In this document: positions 1 through 8,055 of the stretch, in pieces
Layout: each line of letters begins with the position of its first letter
How positions within the stretch are numbered: the stretch's first letter is position 1
Assembly (NCBI GenBank): GCA_035695765.1
Contig: DASRRI010000050.1
Span: forward strand, 1-64,000
Source of the DNA: Dongia_A sp035695765
GTDB lineage: Bacteria; Pseudomonadota; Alphaproteobacteria; Dongiales; Dongiaceae
Length of the DNA stretch: 64,000 nt
Direction: 5' to 3'
Position numbers and translations under genes: made by a program
Notes under the pieces: generated by a model
Databases searched by the model: none
Seen by the model: the letters and a program-made list of their open reading frames with translations, nothing else
What the model was told of the DNA's origin: nothing

Positions 1-1179
1 GTTGCGGGCACCCTCGGCTCGGGGCGTGACACGCACGAGGCCTCGATAGGTGTTCTGGCCGTGCCCGGCGGAGATCCCCTTGGAGATGATCGTCGAGCGC
101 GTGTTCCGCCCGATATGGATCATCTTGGTGCCGGTATCGGCCTGTTGCCAGTTGTTGGTCACGGCGACCGAGTGGAACTGCCCAACGGAATCGTCGCCTT
201 GCAGGATGACGCTTGGATACTTCCAGGTGATGGCAGAACCGGTCTCCACCTGCGTCCACGAAATCCGCGAACGCGCGCCGCGGCATGCGCCGCGCTTGGT
301 GACGAAGTTGTAGATCCCGCCCTTGCCCTCCTTGTCGCCCGGATACCAGTTCTGTACCGTGGCATAGCGGATTTCGGCGTCCTCGAGCGCCACCAGTTCC
401 ACCACTGCGGCGTGGAGCTGGTTCTCGTCGCGCATCGGCGCCGTGCAGCCCTCGAGGTAGCTGACGTAACAGCCCTTGTCGGCGATGATCAGTGTTCGCT
501 CGAACTGTCCGGTGTCCTTCGCATTGATCCGGAAGTAGGTCGACAGTTCCATCGGGCAGCGCACGCCTGGCGGCACGTAGACGAAGGAGCCGTCGCTGAA
601 AACCGCGGAGTTCAAGGTCGCGAAGAAATTGTCGCTGTAGGGGACGACACTTCCGAGATACTTCTGCACAAGCTCGGGATGCTCGCGCACGGCCTCGGAG
701 ATCGGGCAGAAGATGATCCCCAGCTCCTTGAGCCGGTCCTTGAACGTGGTGGCTACAGAGATGGAGTCGAACACCGCATCGACCGCAACGCCTGCAAGCG
801 CCGCCCGCTCCGCCAGCGGAATGCCAAGCTTCTCGTAGGTCTTGAGCAACTCCGGATCGACTTCGTTCAGGCTCTCCGGCTGCTTTCTGGCCTTCGGTGC
901 GGCGTAGTAGTAGATGTCCTGGTAATTGATCTTCGGATAGGTCACATGTGCCCAGGTCGGTTCGCGCGCCTGGGTTTGCTCGTCCCACCACAAACGGAAC
1001 GCCTTCAGCCGCCAGTCCAGCAGCCACGACGGTTCGTCCTTCCTGGCGGAGATGAAGCGGATGGTGTTCTCATCAAGGCCCTTCGGGGCAAAGTCCGATT
1101 CGATCTCGGTGACGAAGCCATATTTGTAGTCGCCGCCGAGCGACCGAAGGGTCTCAATCGTCTGCTGAGATGCGGCCAT
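1..1179 (-). CDS. sufB: Fe-S cluster assembly protein SufB (5' part, runs off left edge)
   Basis: SufB is the scaffold subunit of the cytosolic SufBCD complex that builds Fe-S clusters. The frame opens at an ATG at 1177-1179 (MAASQQTIETLRSL) and stays open for 393 codons to base 1. Family-typical stretches are visible: GFVTEIESDFAPKG near the N-terminus, a tryptophan-rich segment ending PTWAHV, INYQDIYYYAAPK around residue 75-90, and ISKGISAGHGQNTYRGL near the window edge. SufB is usually about 490 residues, so roughly the last 100, with C-terminal core residues, lie outside. The first 26 nt lie inside the end of the Rrf2 regulator gene, so both are probably read from one mRNA with translational coupling. 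Further suf genes are expected to the left; that is inference. Confidence 0.95.
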   Translation of the reverse strand, partial: MAASQQTIETLRSLGGDYKYGFVTEIESDFAPKGLDENTIRFISARKDEPSWLLDWRLKAFRLWWDEQTQAREPTWAHVTYPKINYQDIYYYAAPKARKQPESLNEVDPELLKTYEKLGIPLAERAALAGVAVDAVFDSISVATTFKDRLKELGIIFCPISEAVREHPELVQKYLGSVVPYSDNFFATLNSAVFSDGSFVYVPPGVRCPMELSTYFRINAKDTGQFERTLIIADKGCYVSYLEGCTAPMRDENQLHAAVVELVALEDAEIRYATVQNWYPGDKEGKGGIYNFVTKRGACRGARSRISWTQVETGSAITWKYPSVILQGDDSVGQFHSVAVTNNWQQADTGTKMIHIGRNTRSTIISKGISAGHGQNTYRGLVRVTPRAEGARN

Positions 1180-1669
1180 TGTCGGCCTCGATCCTCAAGG
1201 TTGCGTTTGGGTGGCCGGCAGGCGATGCGATGCTTCGCGCCGGGCCGGCCACCAGTAGGGCCTGGGCAGGCGTAGCGATGTCAGCCAGCGACACGTCGTC
1301 GAGCGCCTTGTGCACAGCCACATTGATGCGATGCAGCCCGACACGCGATGGGCACACCGCCTCGACTTCGCAGCCGCCCGGCCCCATTTTGATGCATTGC
1401 GTGAGTGCTACCGCGCCGTCGATCGCATTGACGATGTCGCCCACCGAAATGTCGGTTGCCGGCCGGGCAAGCCGATAGCCGCCCTTCATTCCACGGATGG
1501 AGGTCAACAGACCTTCGCGGCCTAGCCGCGCCAGCACCTTGGCAACCGTGGGCGCCGGCAGCTGCGTTGCAACAGCCGCATCTGATGCCGTGTGGACCTT
1601 TTCGGGGTGTTGGGCCACATGGGTCATCAGTACGACCGCAAAATCAGCCAAGCGGCTCAATCGCATCAT
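1154..1669 (-). CDS. Rrf2/IscR-family transcriptional regulator of the SUF operon
   Basis: A 171-residue Rrf2-family repressor. The N-terminal winged helix runs about residues 1-75 (LSRLADFAVVLMTHVA, then PTVAKVLARLGREGLL and the wing GMKGGYRLARP). Three cysteines, C92, C100 and C106, have the spacing used by IscR-like proteins to hold an Fe-S cluster, so it is probably a sensor of cluster status. It is the first gene before sufB and overlaps it by 26 nt, the usual place for the alphaproteobacterial SUF regulator. Two adjacent ATGs (1669 and 1666) are possible starts and neither has a clear Shine-Dalgarno. A TGAC-N7-GTCA dyad lies about 20 nt upstream. The C-terminal 40 residues after the cysteines are variable. 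Confidence 0.9.
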   Translation of the reverse strand: MMRLSRLADFAVVLMTHVAQHPEKVHTASDAAVATQLPAPTVAKVLARLGREGLLTSIRGMKGGYRLARPATDISVGDIVNAIDGAVALTQCIKMGPGGCEVEAVCPSRVGLHRINVAVHKALDDVSLADIATPAQALLVAGPARSIASPAGHPNATLRIEADNGRISADD

Positions 1670-1687
1670 GTTCTGTCGGCCAAAATG

Positions 1688-1704
1688 ATGACTAAATTGG
1701 TCAT
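1688..1704. promoter_or_regulatory. Candidate Rrf2 operator upstream of the suf operon
   Basis: The sequence reads ATGAC-TAAATTG-GTCAT, a perfect 5-bp inverted repeat with an AT-rich 7-bp centre. It ends about 19 nt before the Rrf2 start codon at 1669, where it could cover the promoter or leader. The position suits autorepression; binding by this regulator is inferred. Confidence 0.5.
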
Positions 1705-2062
1705 GATTGTTATGTGTGCGCTGCTCAGTTTCGTTTCAATGCCAGACCTCTGTATGACCTGGGCACCGAAGCAGAAGTTCTATCTGCAATTTTACTGAAG
1801 CGAGATCTGGACCATCACAAGTAGATAACTGGTCGCGGAACGGCCCGATCAATGGCTGTTTGAGCGGAGCCCCCGGTGCTACTAGGACATCGCACCGACC
1901 ACCAACCCAGCAATGCCCACGATCAACGCATCTCCTGCAACGCTCCATTGTGCCAAGGGCCCGAGTCCGGGAATGAGACACCGGTTCGTCGCTGCAGCTC
2001 CTCACTAGCCTTGATAGGGGCGCACGACATACCGATCTCAAGATTTTGCGACAGGAGGTCCA
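1705..2062. other. Intergenic region between the suf regulator and the SDR gene
   Basis: This stretch separates two divergent genes and should hold both promoters. Open frames exist on both strands but none has protein-like composition or a usable ribosome site. On the minus strand around 1896-2000 one frame reads a short hydrophobic piece (ALIVGIAGLVVGAMS) without an initiator, possibly a remnant. A strong AGGAGGT site at 2053-2059 belongs to the SDR gene. Confidence 0.4.
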
Positions 2063-2875
2063 ATGACGGAGCGCATCGCTTTGATCACCGGCGCGACGAG
2101 TGGTGTCGGACGTGTCGTCGCCAAGCGTCTCGCTCGGGAGGGCTGGTTGGTACTGGTGCACGGCCGCGATGAGGTGCGCGGCGCGGAAGTCGTGGGTGAG
2201 ATCGAGGCCGATGGCGGACGTGCGCGCTTTTATGGTGCGGATCTCTCATCGAAGCACGGCGTGCGCACTCTTGCCGAGGAAGTCGCGAAGGATCATCCGC
2301 GCCTGCCTCTCTTGATCAACAATGCTGGCATTGGCTTCGGCCCTCCGGGCGCCGGCCGCGAGGTGAGTTCGGACGGGTACGAACTGCGCTTCGCCGTCAA
2401 TTGTCTGGCTCCGTTTCTGTTGACCCGGCTGCTCCTGCCGAACGTGCTCGCTGCGGCTCCGGCCCGGATCGTCAATGTCGCCTCGATCGGCCAGCAGGAC
2501 CTCGACTTCGATGATCTGCAGTTCAAGCGCGGCTATTCGGGTGTCGATGCCTACCGAAGATCCAAGCTCGCGTTGATCATGCTTACCTTTGATCTCGCCG
2601 AGGAACTCAAGGATCGGGGCTTGACGGTCAACGCGCTGCATCCGGCAACACTCATGGACACGTTCATGGTCCGGCAAGCCAGGAGAGCGCCAATGAGCAC
2701 CGTCGACGAGGGTGCCGACGCGATCATGAATCTCGCCGTGTCGGACGAGATGAGCGAACGCTCTGGGGAGTATTTCGATGGGTTGAATCCCGCCCGGGCC
2801 CGGGCACAAGCTTATGACAGGCGATCACGCGAGCGGCTGCGGCAGATCAGCTTCGAACTCACTGGCGCCCCTTGA
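2063..2875 (+). CDS. Short-chain dehydrogenase/reductase
   Basis: A 270-residue classical SDR enzyme with an NAD(P)-binding Rossmann fold. The glycine-rich nucleotide motif TGATSGVG is at residues 9-16, the NNAG motif near 90, and the catalytic Ser and YRRSK (Tyr-X3-Lys) follow at about 143-170. The overall pattern (ATRIVNVAS-like segment, LDFDDLQF, YRRSKLA) resembles the retinol-dehydrogenase/protochlorophyllide-reductase-like SDRs rather than sugar or fatty-acid SDRs. The substrate cannot be told. The start is fixed by a near-perfect AGGAGGT four bases upstream. It stands alone, divergent from the suf operon and convergent with the transporter genes. Confidence 0.88.
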   Translation: MTERIALITGATSGVGRVVAKRLAREGWLVLVHGRDEVRGAEVVGEIEADGGRARFYGADLSSKHGVRTLAEEVAKDHPRLPLLINNAGIGFGPPGAGREVSSDGYELRFAVNCLAPFLLTRLLLPNVLAAAPARIVNVASIGQQDLDFDDLQFKRGYSGVDAYRRSKLALIMLTFDLAEELKDRGLTVNALHPATLMDTFMVRQARRAPMSTVDEGADAIMNLAVSDEMSERSGEYFDGLNPARARAQAYDRRSRERLRQISFELTGAP

Positions 2876-3068
2876 GCCGCCAGACAGAGGACGAGCGTCG
2901 GTTATTTGGCGCGGCTGTGCCGCGGGCTAAGCGGAGTTCAGTTCGGCTTTGCGCTGCCTTGATAAAGGAACGCCATTGGCTTTGGCCCTTGCATGTACCA
3001 TCGCCGAGCCAGGCCGCAAGGCAGCCAAAGTCGGGAGTCGCCGCCCTCCAGAAAGGCTCAATCGTGCC

Positions 3069-3869
3069 CTATGCCTCGCGCTGCACCAGTTCCTTCGGCA
3101 TCAGATGCCGCGCGGCGATCAGGCACAACGCGGTCGTCAATCCGAGGATGATCGCCACCAACGCATTGATATCCGGGGTAAAGCCCAAACGCATCATGGC
3201 CCAGAGCCGTATCGGCAAGGTGTTCTGCGTACCCGTGACAAGGATGGTAATCATCGTCTCGTCGAACGACAGCGCGAACGCAAGCACCGCGGCGCCGATC
3301 ATGGCGCTGGAGAGATTTGGCAACAGTATGTAGCGAAAGGTTTGCCACCTGCTCGCACCTAGATCGTATGAGGCCTCGGCCAGATTGCGGCTCAGGGATT
3401 GCAAGCGGACCAGAACAGTCCGGTAGACCAGCGCCAGGACAAACACGGTATGGCCAATCACGACAGTGACCAAGGACCGTGCGAAGTCGATTTCACGCAG
3501 GAAAATCAGCAGCGAAAGGCCGGTGATGATCGGCGGCATCAGGAATGGCAGAAAGACGATGAACTGGAGAAGCGCGCGCGCCTTCGAAGTGCCGCTGTTG
3601 TAGTAGAAGGCGATCAAGGTCCCGAGGATCAGCGAGCTGATCACGGCCGAGAACCCCACGATCAGCGTGTTCATCACCGCCTCAAGGATGCCCTCATTGC
3701 TCGTGAGCTGGACATAGGCATCGAGATTGGCGGCGCTCCAGTCGATCTGCCCCTGTTTCACGGTGAAGAACGACGAAACGATCGGCACGAAGATCGGCCC
3801 ATAGAGCAAAGCGAACACAAGTCCAGTGATGGAGATAAGTGCCGCATTGGCGAGCTTGCTGCGTTTCAT
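3069..3869 (-). CDS. ABC transporter permease, spermidine/putrescine PotC type
   Basis: A 266-residue inner-membrane permease with about six hydrophobic segments. The cytoplasmic EAA loop that docks on the ATPase is clear (EASYDLGASRWQTFRYILLP, about residues 163-182). Length and sequence fit the PotC/YdcV branch of the spermidine/putrescine-type permeases. Its ATG overlaps the stop of the preceding permease by 4 nt (ATGA), so the two are coupled. It is the last gene of a minus-strand run that begins at the dehydratase at 10578. PotABCD-like systems carry polyamines but also other small solutes; the substrate here is unproven. Confidence 0.9.
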   Translation of the reverse strand: MKRSKLANAALISITGLVFALLYGPIFVPIVSSFFTVKQGQIDWSAANLDAYVQLTSNEGILEAVMNTLIVGFSAVISSLILGTLIAFYYNSGTSKARALLQFIVFLPFLMPPIITGLSLLIFLREIDFARSLVTVVIGHTVFVLALVYRTVLVRLQSLSRNLAEASYDLGASRWQTFRYILLPNLSSAMIGAAVLAFALSFDETMITILVTGTQNTLPIRLWAMMRLGFTPDINALVAIILGLTTALCLIAARHLMPKELVQREA

Positions 3870-4768
3870 AACGCGATCCCTTGTTTCGAGCCGAAGCGCG
3901 CGCCGATCGCGATCGCCAGAATGACGATGATCGCCAGGATCACCGAAAGCGCCGCACCAAACGGCCAGTTGAAGGCTGCGCCGAACTGGCTGTAAATGAT
4001 CCGGCCGAACGTGAAGCCGCTCTGACCGCCGACCATCTGTGGCGTGAGAAAATCGCCGATCGCTAGCACGAAGACGAAGGTGGATGCTGCGATCACGCCA
4101 GGCAAGCTCAACGGTGCGATCACCCGGGTGAAGGTCTGCCAGTTCGAGGCGCCGAGATCCGCCGACGCTTCAAGCAGATTGCGCGGGATGCGTTCCAGCG
4201 ACAGAAAGATCGGCAGGATGGCGAAAGGTATCAGAAGCACCGTCAACGTCAGCAGCACGGCATTCAAGTTGAAGACGAAGATGGTCAGCGGCTCGTCAAT
4301 GAGATGGGTCGCCAGCAAGGCGCGATTCAGGAACCCGTTGCCGCCGAGAATACTGCGGATCGCGTAGATCTTGATGATGTAACTCATCAGGAGCGGTACC
4401 AGCAGCATCATGACGAGAACGTATTTCTTGCGGCCGGTCAGTCCGGCCAGAAAATAGGCGACCGGATAGGCGAAGAGAATGGTGAGGAACGACACTTCGA
4501 GACACAGCAAGCAAGTCTGGCGGAACACGCGGAGGAAAGTTTCTTCCGCGAAGAACCTCCGATAGTTCAGTAGCGAGACGTCGTAGTGCATCTCGGTGTG
4601 ATCGACCCAAAAAAAGCTGTAGACCAGAAAGGTCGCCAGCGGCACCAGGATGAACACCATCGGCAGGCCATAGGCCGCGACGGCCGCCAAGCGCCGCACG
4701 GCATCCTCGCCAGTCGACTTGACCGGCAGGCCCGCGACCCGGCGCTCTAGGCCAGCACTAGGCGGCAT
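3866..4768 (-). CDS. ABC transporter permease, PotB type
   Basis: A 300-residue inner-membrane permease, partner of the PotC-like protein. It has an N-terminal membrane segment (YGLPMVFILVPLATFLVYSFF) and an EAA loop (EASADLGASNWQTF). I start it at the ATG at 4768, which has GGAG nine bases upstream; a TTG at 4783 would add five residues. The start lies 22 nt inside the end of the ATPase gene and the stop overlaps the next start by 4 nt, so the three transport genes form a tightly packed unit. The substrate is unknown. Confidence 0.9.
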   Translation of the reverse strand: MPPSAGLERRVAGLPVKSTGEDAVRRLAAVAAYGLPMVFILVPLATFLVYSFFWVDHTEMHYDVSLLNYRRFFAEETFLRVFRQTCLLCLEVSFLTILFAYPVAYFLAGLTGRKKYVLVMMLLVPLLMSYIIKIYAIRSILGGNGFLNRALLATHLIDEPLTIFVFNLNAVLLTLTVLLIPFAILPIFLSLERIPRNLLEASADLGASNWQTFTRVIAPLSLPGVIAASTFVFVLAIGDFLTPQMVGGQSGFTFGRIIYSQFGAAFNWPFGAALSVILAIIVILAIAIGARFGSKQGIAL

Positions 4769-5853
4769 GCGTCTGCGCTCCAATTCAAGGTGATACGATC
4801 GCCAGCGCCGATCCTGGCGCCGCCGACCTGGCTCGGCATCTTGACCCGCACCTGGCGAACCCCGCTACCGGAAGACAGGTGCACGGCAGCGACCGTGGAT
4901 GCACCACCGAAGCTGACGGTCGCGACGGTACCGGGCATGTGATTGGCATTGCCATCGCGCGGCGCCTCCAGCGAGATTGCTTCCGGGCGAAATACGGCAA
5001 AGGCACGCCGTCCGGCTGGCGCTTCGGTCAATTCGGGCTGGCCCTCGGTGGCGCAGAGCAGGGACCCCAGCGCGGTCTCGATCCTGCGATAGCGGCCTTC
5101 GATGGCTGCCAGTTTGCCTTCGACCAGATTGTTGTCGCCGAAGAACCGGGCCACGAATTCCGTGCGAGGGCGATAATAGACCTCGTGCGGCGAGCCTAAT
5201 TGCTGGATGCGGCCGGAATTCATCACGCAAATCCGATCGGCCATGGCGATCGCCTCTTCCTGATCGTGGGTCACAAACAGGAAGGTCGTCTTGATCTCGC
5301 GCTGGATGTCCTTCAGGAACGACTGCATCTGCCTGCGGAGCTCGACATCAAGCGCTGCAAGCGGCTCGTCGAGCAGGATAAGCCGCGGCTGGCAGATGAT
5401 GGCGCGCGCCAGGGCGACACGCTGGCGCTGGCCACCCGAAAGCTGGGCCGGATAACGCAGGGCGAACTGGCCGAGCTGAACGAGTTCGAGCGCCTGGCCG
5501 ACCCGGGTCTTGAGTTCGGCACGCGCGACGCCCCGCACCTTCAAGCCATAGCCGACATTGTCGGCAACATTCATATGGGGAAATAGCGCGTAGTCCTGGA
5601 AGACGGTATTGAACGGCCGCTTGTTGATGGGGACGGCGGTGATGTCCTGGCCGTCCAGCAGAATGCTGCCCTGGGTCGGCTCGATGAAACCGCCGATCAT
5701 GCGCAGGATGGTGGTCTTGCCAGACCCGGATGGCCCAAGGATGGTGATGAATTCCCCGTCGCGGACCGCAAGATCGATCGTCTCCAATACCGGCGTCTGA
5801 CCGAAGGACTTCGAGACGGCTTTCAGTTCCAGCAGGGTTCTATCGGTTGCCAT
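4747..5853 (-). CDS. ABC transporter ATP-binding protein, PotA type
   Basis: A 368-residue ATPase that drives the PotBC-like permeases. Walker A GPSGSGKTT is at residues 40-48, the Q-loop in FQDYALFPHM, the signature LSGGQRQRVALARA, Walker B LILLDEPLAALD and the switch histidine in VTHDQEEA. The C-terminal ~110 residues form the TOBE-like regulatory domain typical of PotA/CysA/MalK ATPases. Start is the ATG at 5853 (a GTG directly before it is an alternative). No strong Shine-Dalgarno is visible. A hairpin with a T-run lies just upstream, between it and the binding-protein gene, which probably reduces its expression relative to the binding protein. Confidence 0.93.
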   Translation of the reverse strand: MATDRTLLELKAVSKSFGQTPVLETIDLAVRDGEFITILGPSGSGKTTILRMIGGFIEPTQGSILLDGQDITAVPINKRPFNTVFQDYALFPHMNVADNVGYGLKVRGVARAELKTRVGQALELVQLGQFALRYPAQLSGGQRQRVALARAIICQPRLILLDEPLAALDVELRRQMQSFLKDIQREIKTTFLFVTHDQEEAIAMADRICVMNSGRIQQLGSPHEVYYRPRTEFVARFFGDNNLVEGKLAAIEGRYRRIETALGSLLCATEGQPELTEAPAGRRAFAVFRPEAISLEAPRDGNANHMPGTVATVSFGGASTVAAVHLSSGSGVRQVRVKMPSQVGGARIGAGDRITLNWSADACRLVLA

Positions 5854-5870
5854 CACGAGCGGTGAATCCC

Positions 5871-5907
5871 AAAAAAATGGCCCGATCCACCGTCGGGTGG
5901 ATCGGGC
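5871..5907 (-). terminator. Hairpin plus T-run between binding-protein and ATPase genes
   Basis: Arms GCCCGATCCACC (5880-5891) and GGTGGATCGGGC (5896-5907) pair perfectly over 12 bp around a 4-nt loop. Read on the minus strand the stem is followed by CA and then seven T (5871-5877), a factor-independent terminator. It lies inside the operon, so it is most likely a partial terminator or 3'-end stabiliser that gives more binding protein than transporter. Confidence 0.75.
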
Positions 5908-5922
5908 TCCCGCAAGGCGAGC

Positions 5923-6960
5923 CTATTGCGCTGCCTTGATTTCGTTCCAGAGATCGGACCGCTTGGTCGGATCTTCAACCTGTTCGACATAGATCAGCTT
6001 GTCATCCGGCTTGGCGTTGTTCGATGGTGCTACGGTGTTGCCAAAGCCCGTGCGCTCCGTCAACTGCTCGCCGATCTTTTTCTGCAGCACGAAGCTGATC
6101 CATTGTTCGGCAAGCTCCTTGTCCTGAACACCGCTGGTCAGCGCCCAGGTGTCGAGCCACGCCAGGGCGCCTTCCTTCGGATTGACATAGGCGATATGGG
6201 CGCCGGCGTCCTGCAGCGACTTCACCTGCTGCTGGCCGTAATTGGCCCAGATCAGAGCGACGTCATTATTCTTGTAGATTTCGGTCGCTTCGTCTGCCGT
6301 CGTATAGAAGCTAAGGACGTTTTTCTTGAGATCCAGCAGCTTGGCCTTCACCTGGGCCAATTGTTCGGCCGACAGGTGGAACGGGTCCTTGATGCCCAAG
6401 GTCAGCGCCGTGAATGAGAAGTTGTGCTCGCCGTTGTCATAGGCGAGGACCTTGCCCTTGTATTTCGGATCCCACAGCACATCCATCGTGCTCGGCGGCG
6501 GGCTGACCTTCTCGGTGTCGTAGATGATCCCGATCGAATCGAATGCGTAGGGAATCGAGTACAACTTGCCGTCCCGCATGACGCCCTTGACCTTCGTCAG
6601 GTCGCTGAAGTTCGGCAGCTGGTTCTTCTGGTTCGGTACCTTGGCGAGGTCGATCGGAGTCACCAGCTTTGCATCGATGTAACGCTGCAGCTGGCCGGTA
6701 TTGACGGCGAAGACGTCGAAGTCCTTGCCTTCGCTGCCCTTGATCTTGGCCCACATCTCATCGTCGCTGCCGATGAAGACGACGCTGACATTGGCTCCAG
6801 ATTGCTGCTCGAACTCCTTTACCCAATCGTCATCGGCATAGCCCTGCCACGCCATCACCCGAAGCTCTTTTGCTTCGGCTGGCCCTGTCCCGAAGGCGGT
6901 CGTGGTGATCGCCGCCAAGGCCAGCATCGGCAGTGTCGCTTTGATTAGTTTCTTGAGCAT
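5923..6960 (-). CDS. Periplasmic substrate-binding protein, PotD/PotF type
   Basis: A 345-residue extracellular binding protein for the PotABC-like transporter. Residues 1-30 are a Sec signal peptide (MLKKLIKATLPMLALAAITT...) with likely cleavage after AEA. The mature part begins KELRVMAWQGYADDDWVKEF, the opening typical of the spermidine/putrescine-binding family, and carries SIPYAFDSIGIIYD and ALIWANYGQQ segments. First gene of the transporter set and probably the best expressed, being followed by a terminator-like hairpin. An 18-bp palindrome lies upstream (6991-7008). The ligand is unknown; position downstream of a sugar-acid operon makes a sugar acid or similar plausible, but polyamine cannot be excluded. 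Confidence 0.92.
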   Translation of the reverse strand: MLKKLIKATLPMLALAAITTTAFGTGPAEAKELRVMAWQGYADDDWVKEFEQQSGANVSVVFIGSDDEMWAKIKGSEGKDFDVFAVNTGQLQRYIDAKLVTPIDLAKVPNQKNQLPNFSDLTKVKGVMRDGKLYSIPYAFDSIGIIYDTEKVSPPPSTMDVLWDPKYKGKVLAYDNGEHNFSFTALTLGIKDPFHLSAEQLAQVKAKLLDLKKNVLSFYTTADEATEIYKNNDVALIWANYGQQQVKSLQDAGAHIAYVNPKEGALAWLDTWALTSGVQDKELAEQWISFVLQKKIGEQLTERTGFGNTVAPSNNAKPDDKLIYVEQVEDPTKRSDLWNEIKAAQ

Positions 6961-6990
6961 CGCGCCTACCCTCCCTGTTGTCGATTGTCA

Positions 6991-7008
6991 TGGACCATTC
7001 GTGGTCCA
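6991..7008. promoter_or_regulatory. Perfect palindrome between araD1-like and binding-protein genes
   Basis: TGGACCATTCGTGGTCCA has 7-bp arms around TTCG. It is 31 nt before the binding-protein ATG and 22 nt after the stop of the AraD1-like gene. No T-run follows on the minus strand, so a terminator is unlikely; a repressor operator or an mRNA processing hairpin is more likely. Confidence 0.45.
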
Positions 7009-7030
7009 GATCCGGCATGCTGCCGGCTCG

Positions 7031-8029
7031 TCACAGCGCCGAAACGGTCACCAGCCCCCGATCGGGAACGAGTTCCATGCGATTGCGAAGCGGCTTGCCG
7101 AAGGCCGCCACCTCGATCTCGAATTCGTCTCCGGGCTGGGTCTTAACGCCGGCGGCATAGCTCAAGACCGCCGCGCCGAAGAAATAGGCATGCAGATCGC
7201 CGGGCCGCCGGAACATGTCGTAGCGGAAGTGGAAGTGCTCCAGGTTGGCGATCGAGTGGGACATGTTGTCCTCGCCGGAGAAGAAATCCTCCTCCCAAAG
7301 GGTCCTGCCCTGGCGGATGATTCGCGACTTGCCCCGGACATCGCCTGGAAGTTCGCCGACCAGCAGCTCCGGCCCCATGGAGCACGCACGCAACTTCGAG
7401 TGCGCCAGATACAGATAGTTCTGCGATTCAGTGATGTGATCGGAGAACTCGTTCCCTAGCGTATATCCGATCCGCCAGGGGTTTCCGCGCTTGTCGATCA
7501 GATAAAGCCCCGCAATCTCCGCCTCTTCCGCTCCGGCCAAAGCGAAGCCCGGCAGCGGGATCGGAGCGCCGGTCGGCACAACGCAGGTGCCAACCCCCTT
7601 GAAGAACCATTCCGGCTGAACGCCGATCTTGCCTGCACCGGGCTTTCCGCCCTTGATGCCCATGCGAAAGATCTTCATGGAATCCGATTCCGGCGCACCG
7701 TCCCCATGGGTGTCGATGTGCATCTTGTTGCGCGCATCAGCGCTTCCCAGATGGGTGAGGCCGGTGCCGGTGATGAGATACCTGGCCGGCTCCGGATGAT
7801 CGAGCGGCGCCAGGATGTAGCCTGCCCTCAGCAACGCGGCATAGTCCAGACGTTCATCGGACGCGCACGTCTTTACCAATGTCTCGAGCCCGCCGCCGCG
7901 ATCGAGCGCGGCCATGGCAAGATCATAGACCGTCGAAAATCCCTTCAGCGGGCGGATGTGATCACCGTCTTCGGTAACCCAGCCCACGTTCCGGCCTGTT
8001 TCAGCGGTTTGAAATTGTACGAGACGCAT
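7031..8029 (-). CDS. AraD1 family protein (fumarylacetoacetate-hydrolase fold, 2-keto-3-deoxy sugar-acid dehydratase-like)
   Basis: A 332-residue FAH-superfamily protein starting at MRLVQFQTAETGRNVG (ATG 8027-8029). FAH-type features include TGTGLTHLGSADARNKMH, acidic metal-site residues in AGAEEAEIAGLY, and the C-terminal GDEFEIEV segment. Relatives next to IlvD/Edd dehydratases act on 2-keto-3-deoxy-pentonates, giving an alpha-ketoglutarate semialdehyde-type product; in Caulobacter the analogous enzyme is XylX. It follows the SDR gene by 26 nt in the same operon, which supports this role. The frame is open upstream to 8350, but that part lies over the SDR gene and is not protein-like. Exact pentonate (arabonate, xylonate, others) is uncertain. 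Confidence 0.88.
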   Translation of the reverse strand: MRLVQFQTAETGRNVGWVTEDGDHIRPLKGFSTVYDLAMAALDRGGGLETLVKTCASDERLDYAALLRAGYILAPLDHPEPARYLITGTGLTHLGSADARNKMHIDTHGDGAPESDSMKIFRMGIKGGKPGAGKIGVQPEWFFKGVGTCVVPTGAPIPLPGFALAGAEEAEIAGLYLIDKRGNPWRIGYTLGNEFSDHITESQNYLYLAHSKLRACSMGPELLVGELPGDVRGKSRIIRQGRTLWEEDFFSGEDNMSHSIANLEHFHFRYDMFRRPGDLHAYFFGAAVLSYAAGVKTQPGDEFEIEVAAFGKPLRNRMELVPDRGLVTVSAL

Positions 8030-8055
8030 CGACTTTCCCCTGCTGCGCGATGTGC

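Noticed and set aside
61..1275. Long open frame on the plus strand (404 codons)
   Set aside because: It is exactly antisense to sufB; the minus-strand frame has clear SufB motifs while this one has none.
1896..2000. Hydrophobic reading frame piece LIVGIAGLVVGAMS on the minus strand
   Set aside because: No start codon and stops close on both sides; too short to assign even as a remnant.
1736..2161. Minus-strand frame of 141 codons in the suf/SDR gap
   Set aside because: Overlaps the start of the SDR gene, has low-quality Arg/Ser-rich composition and no ribosome site.
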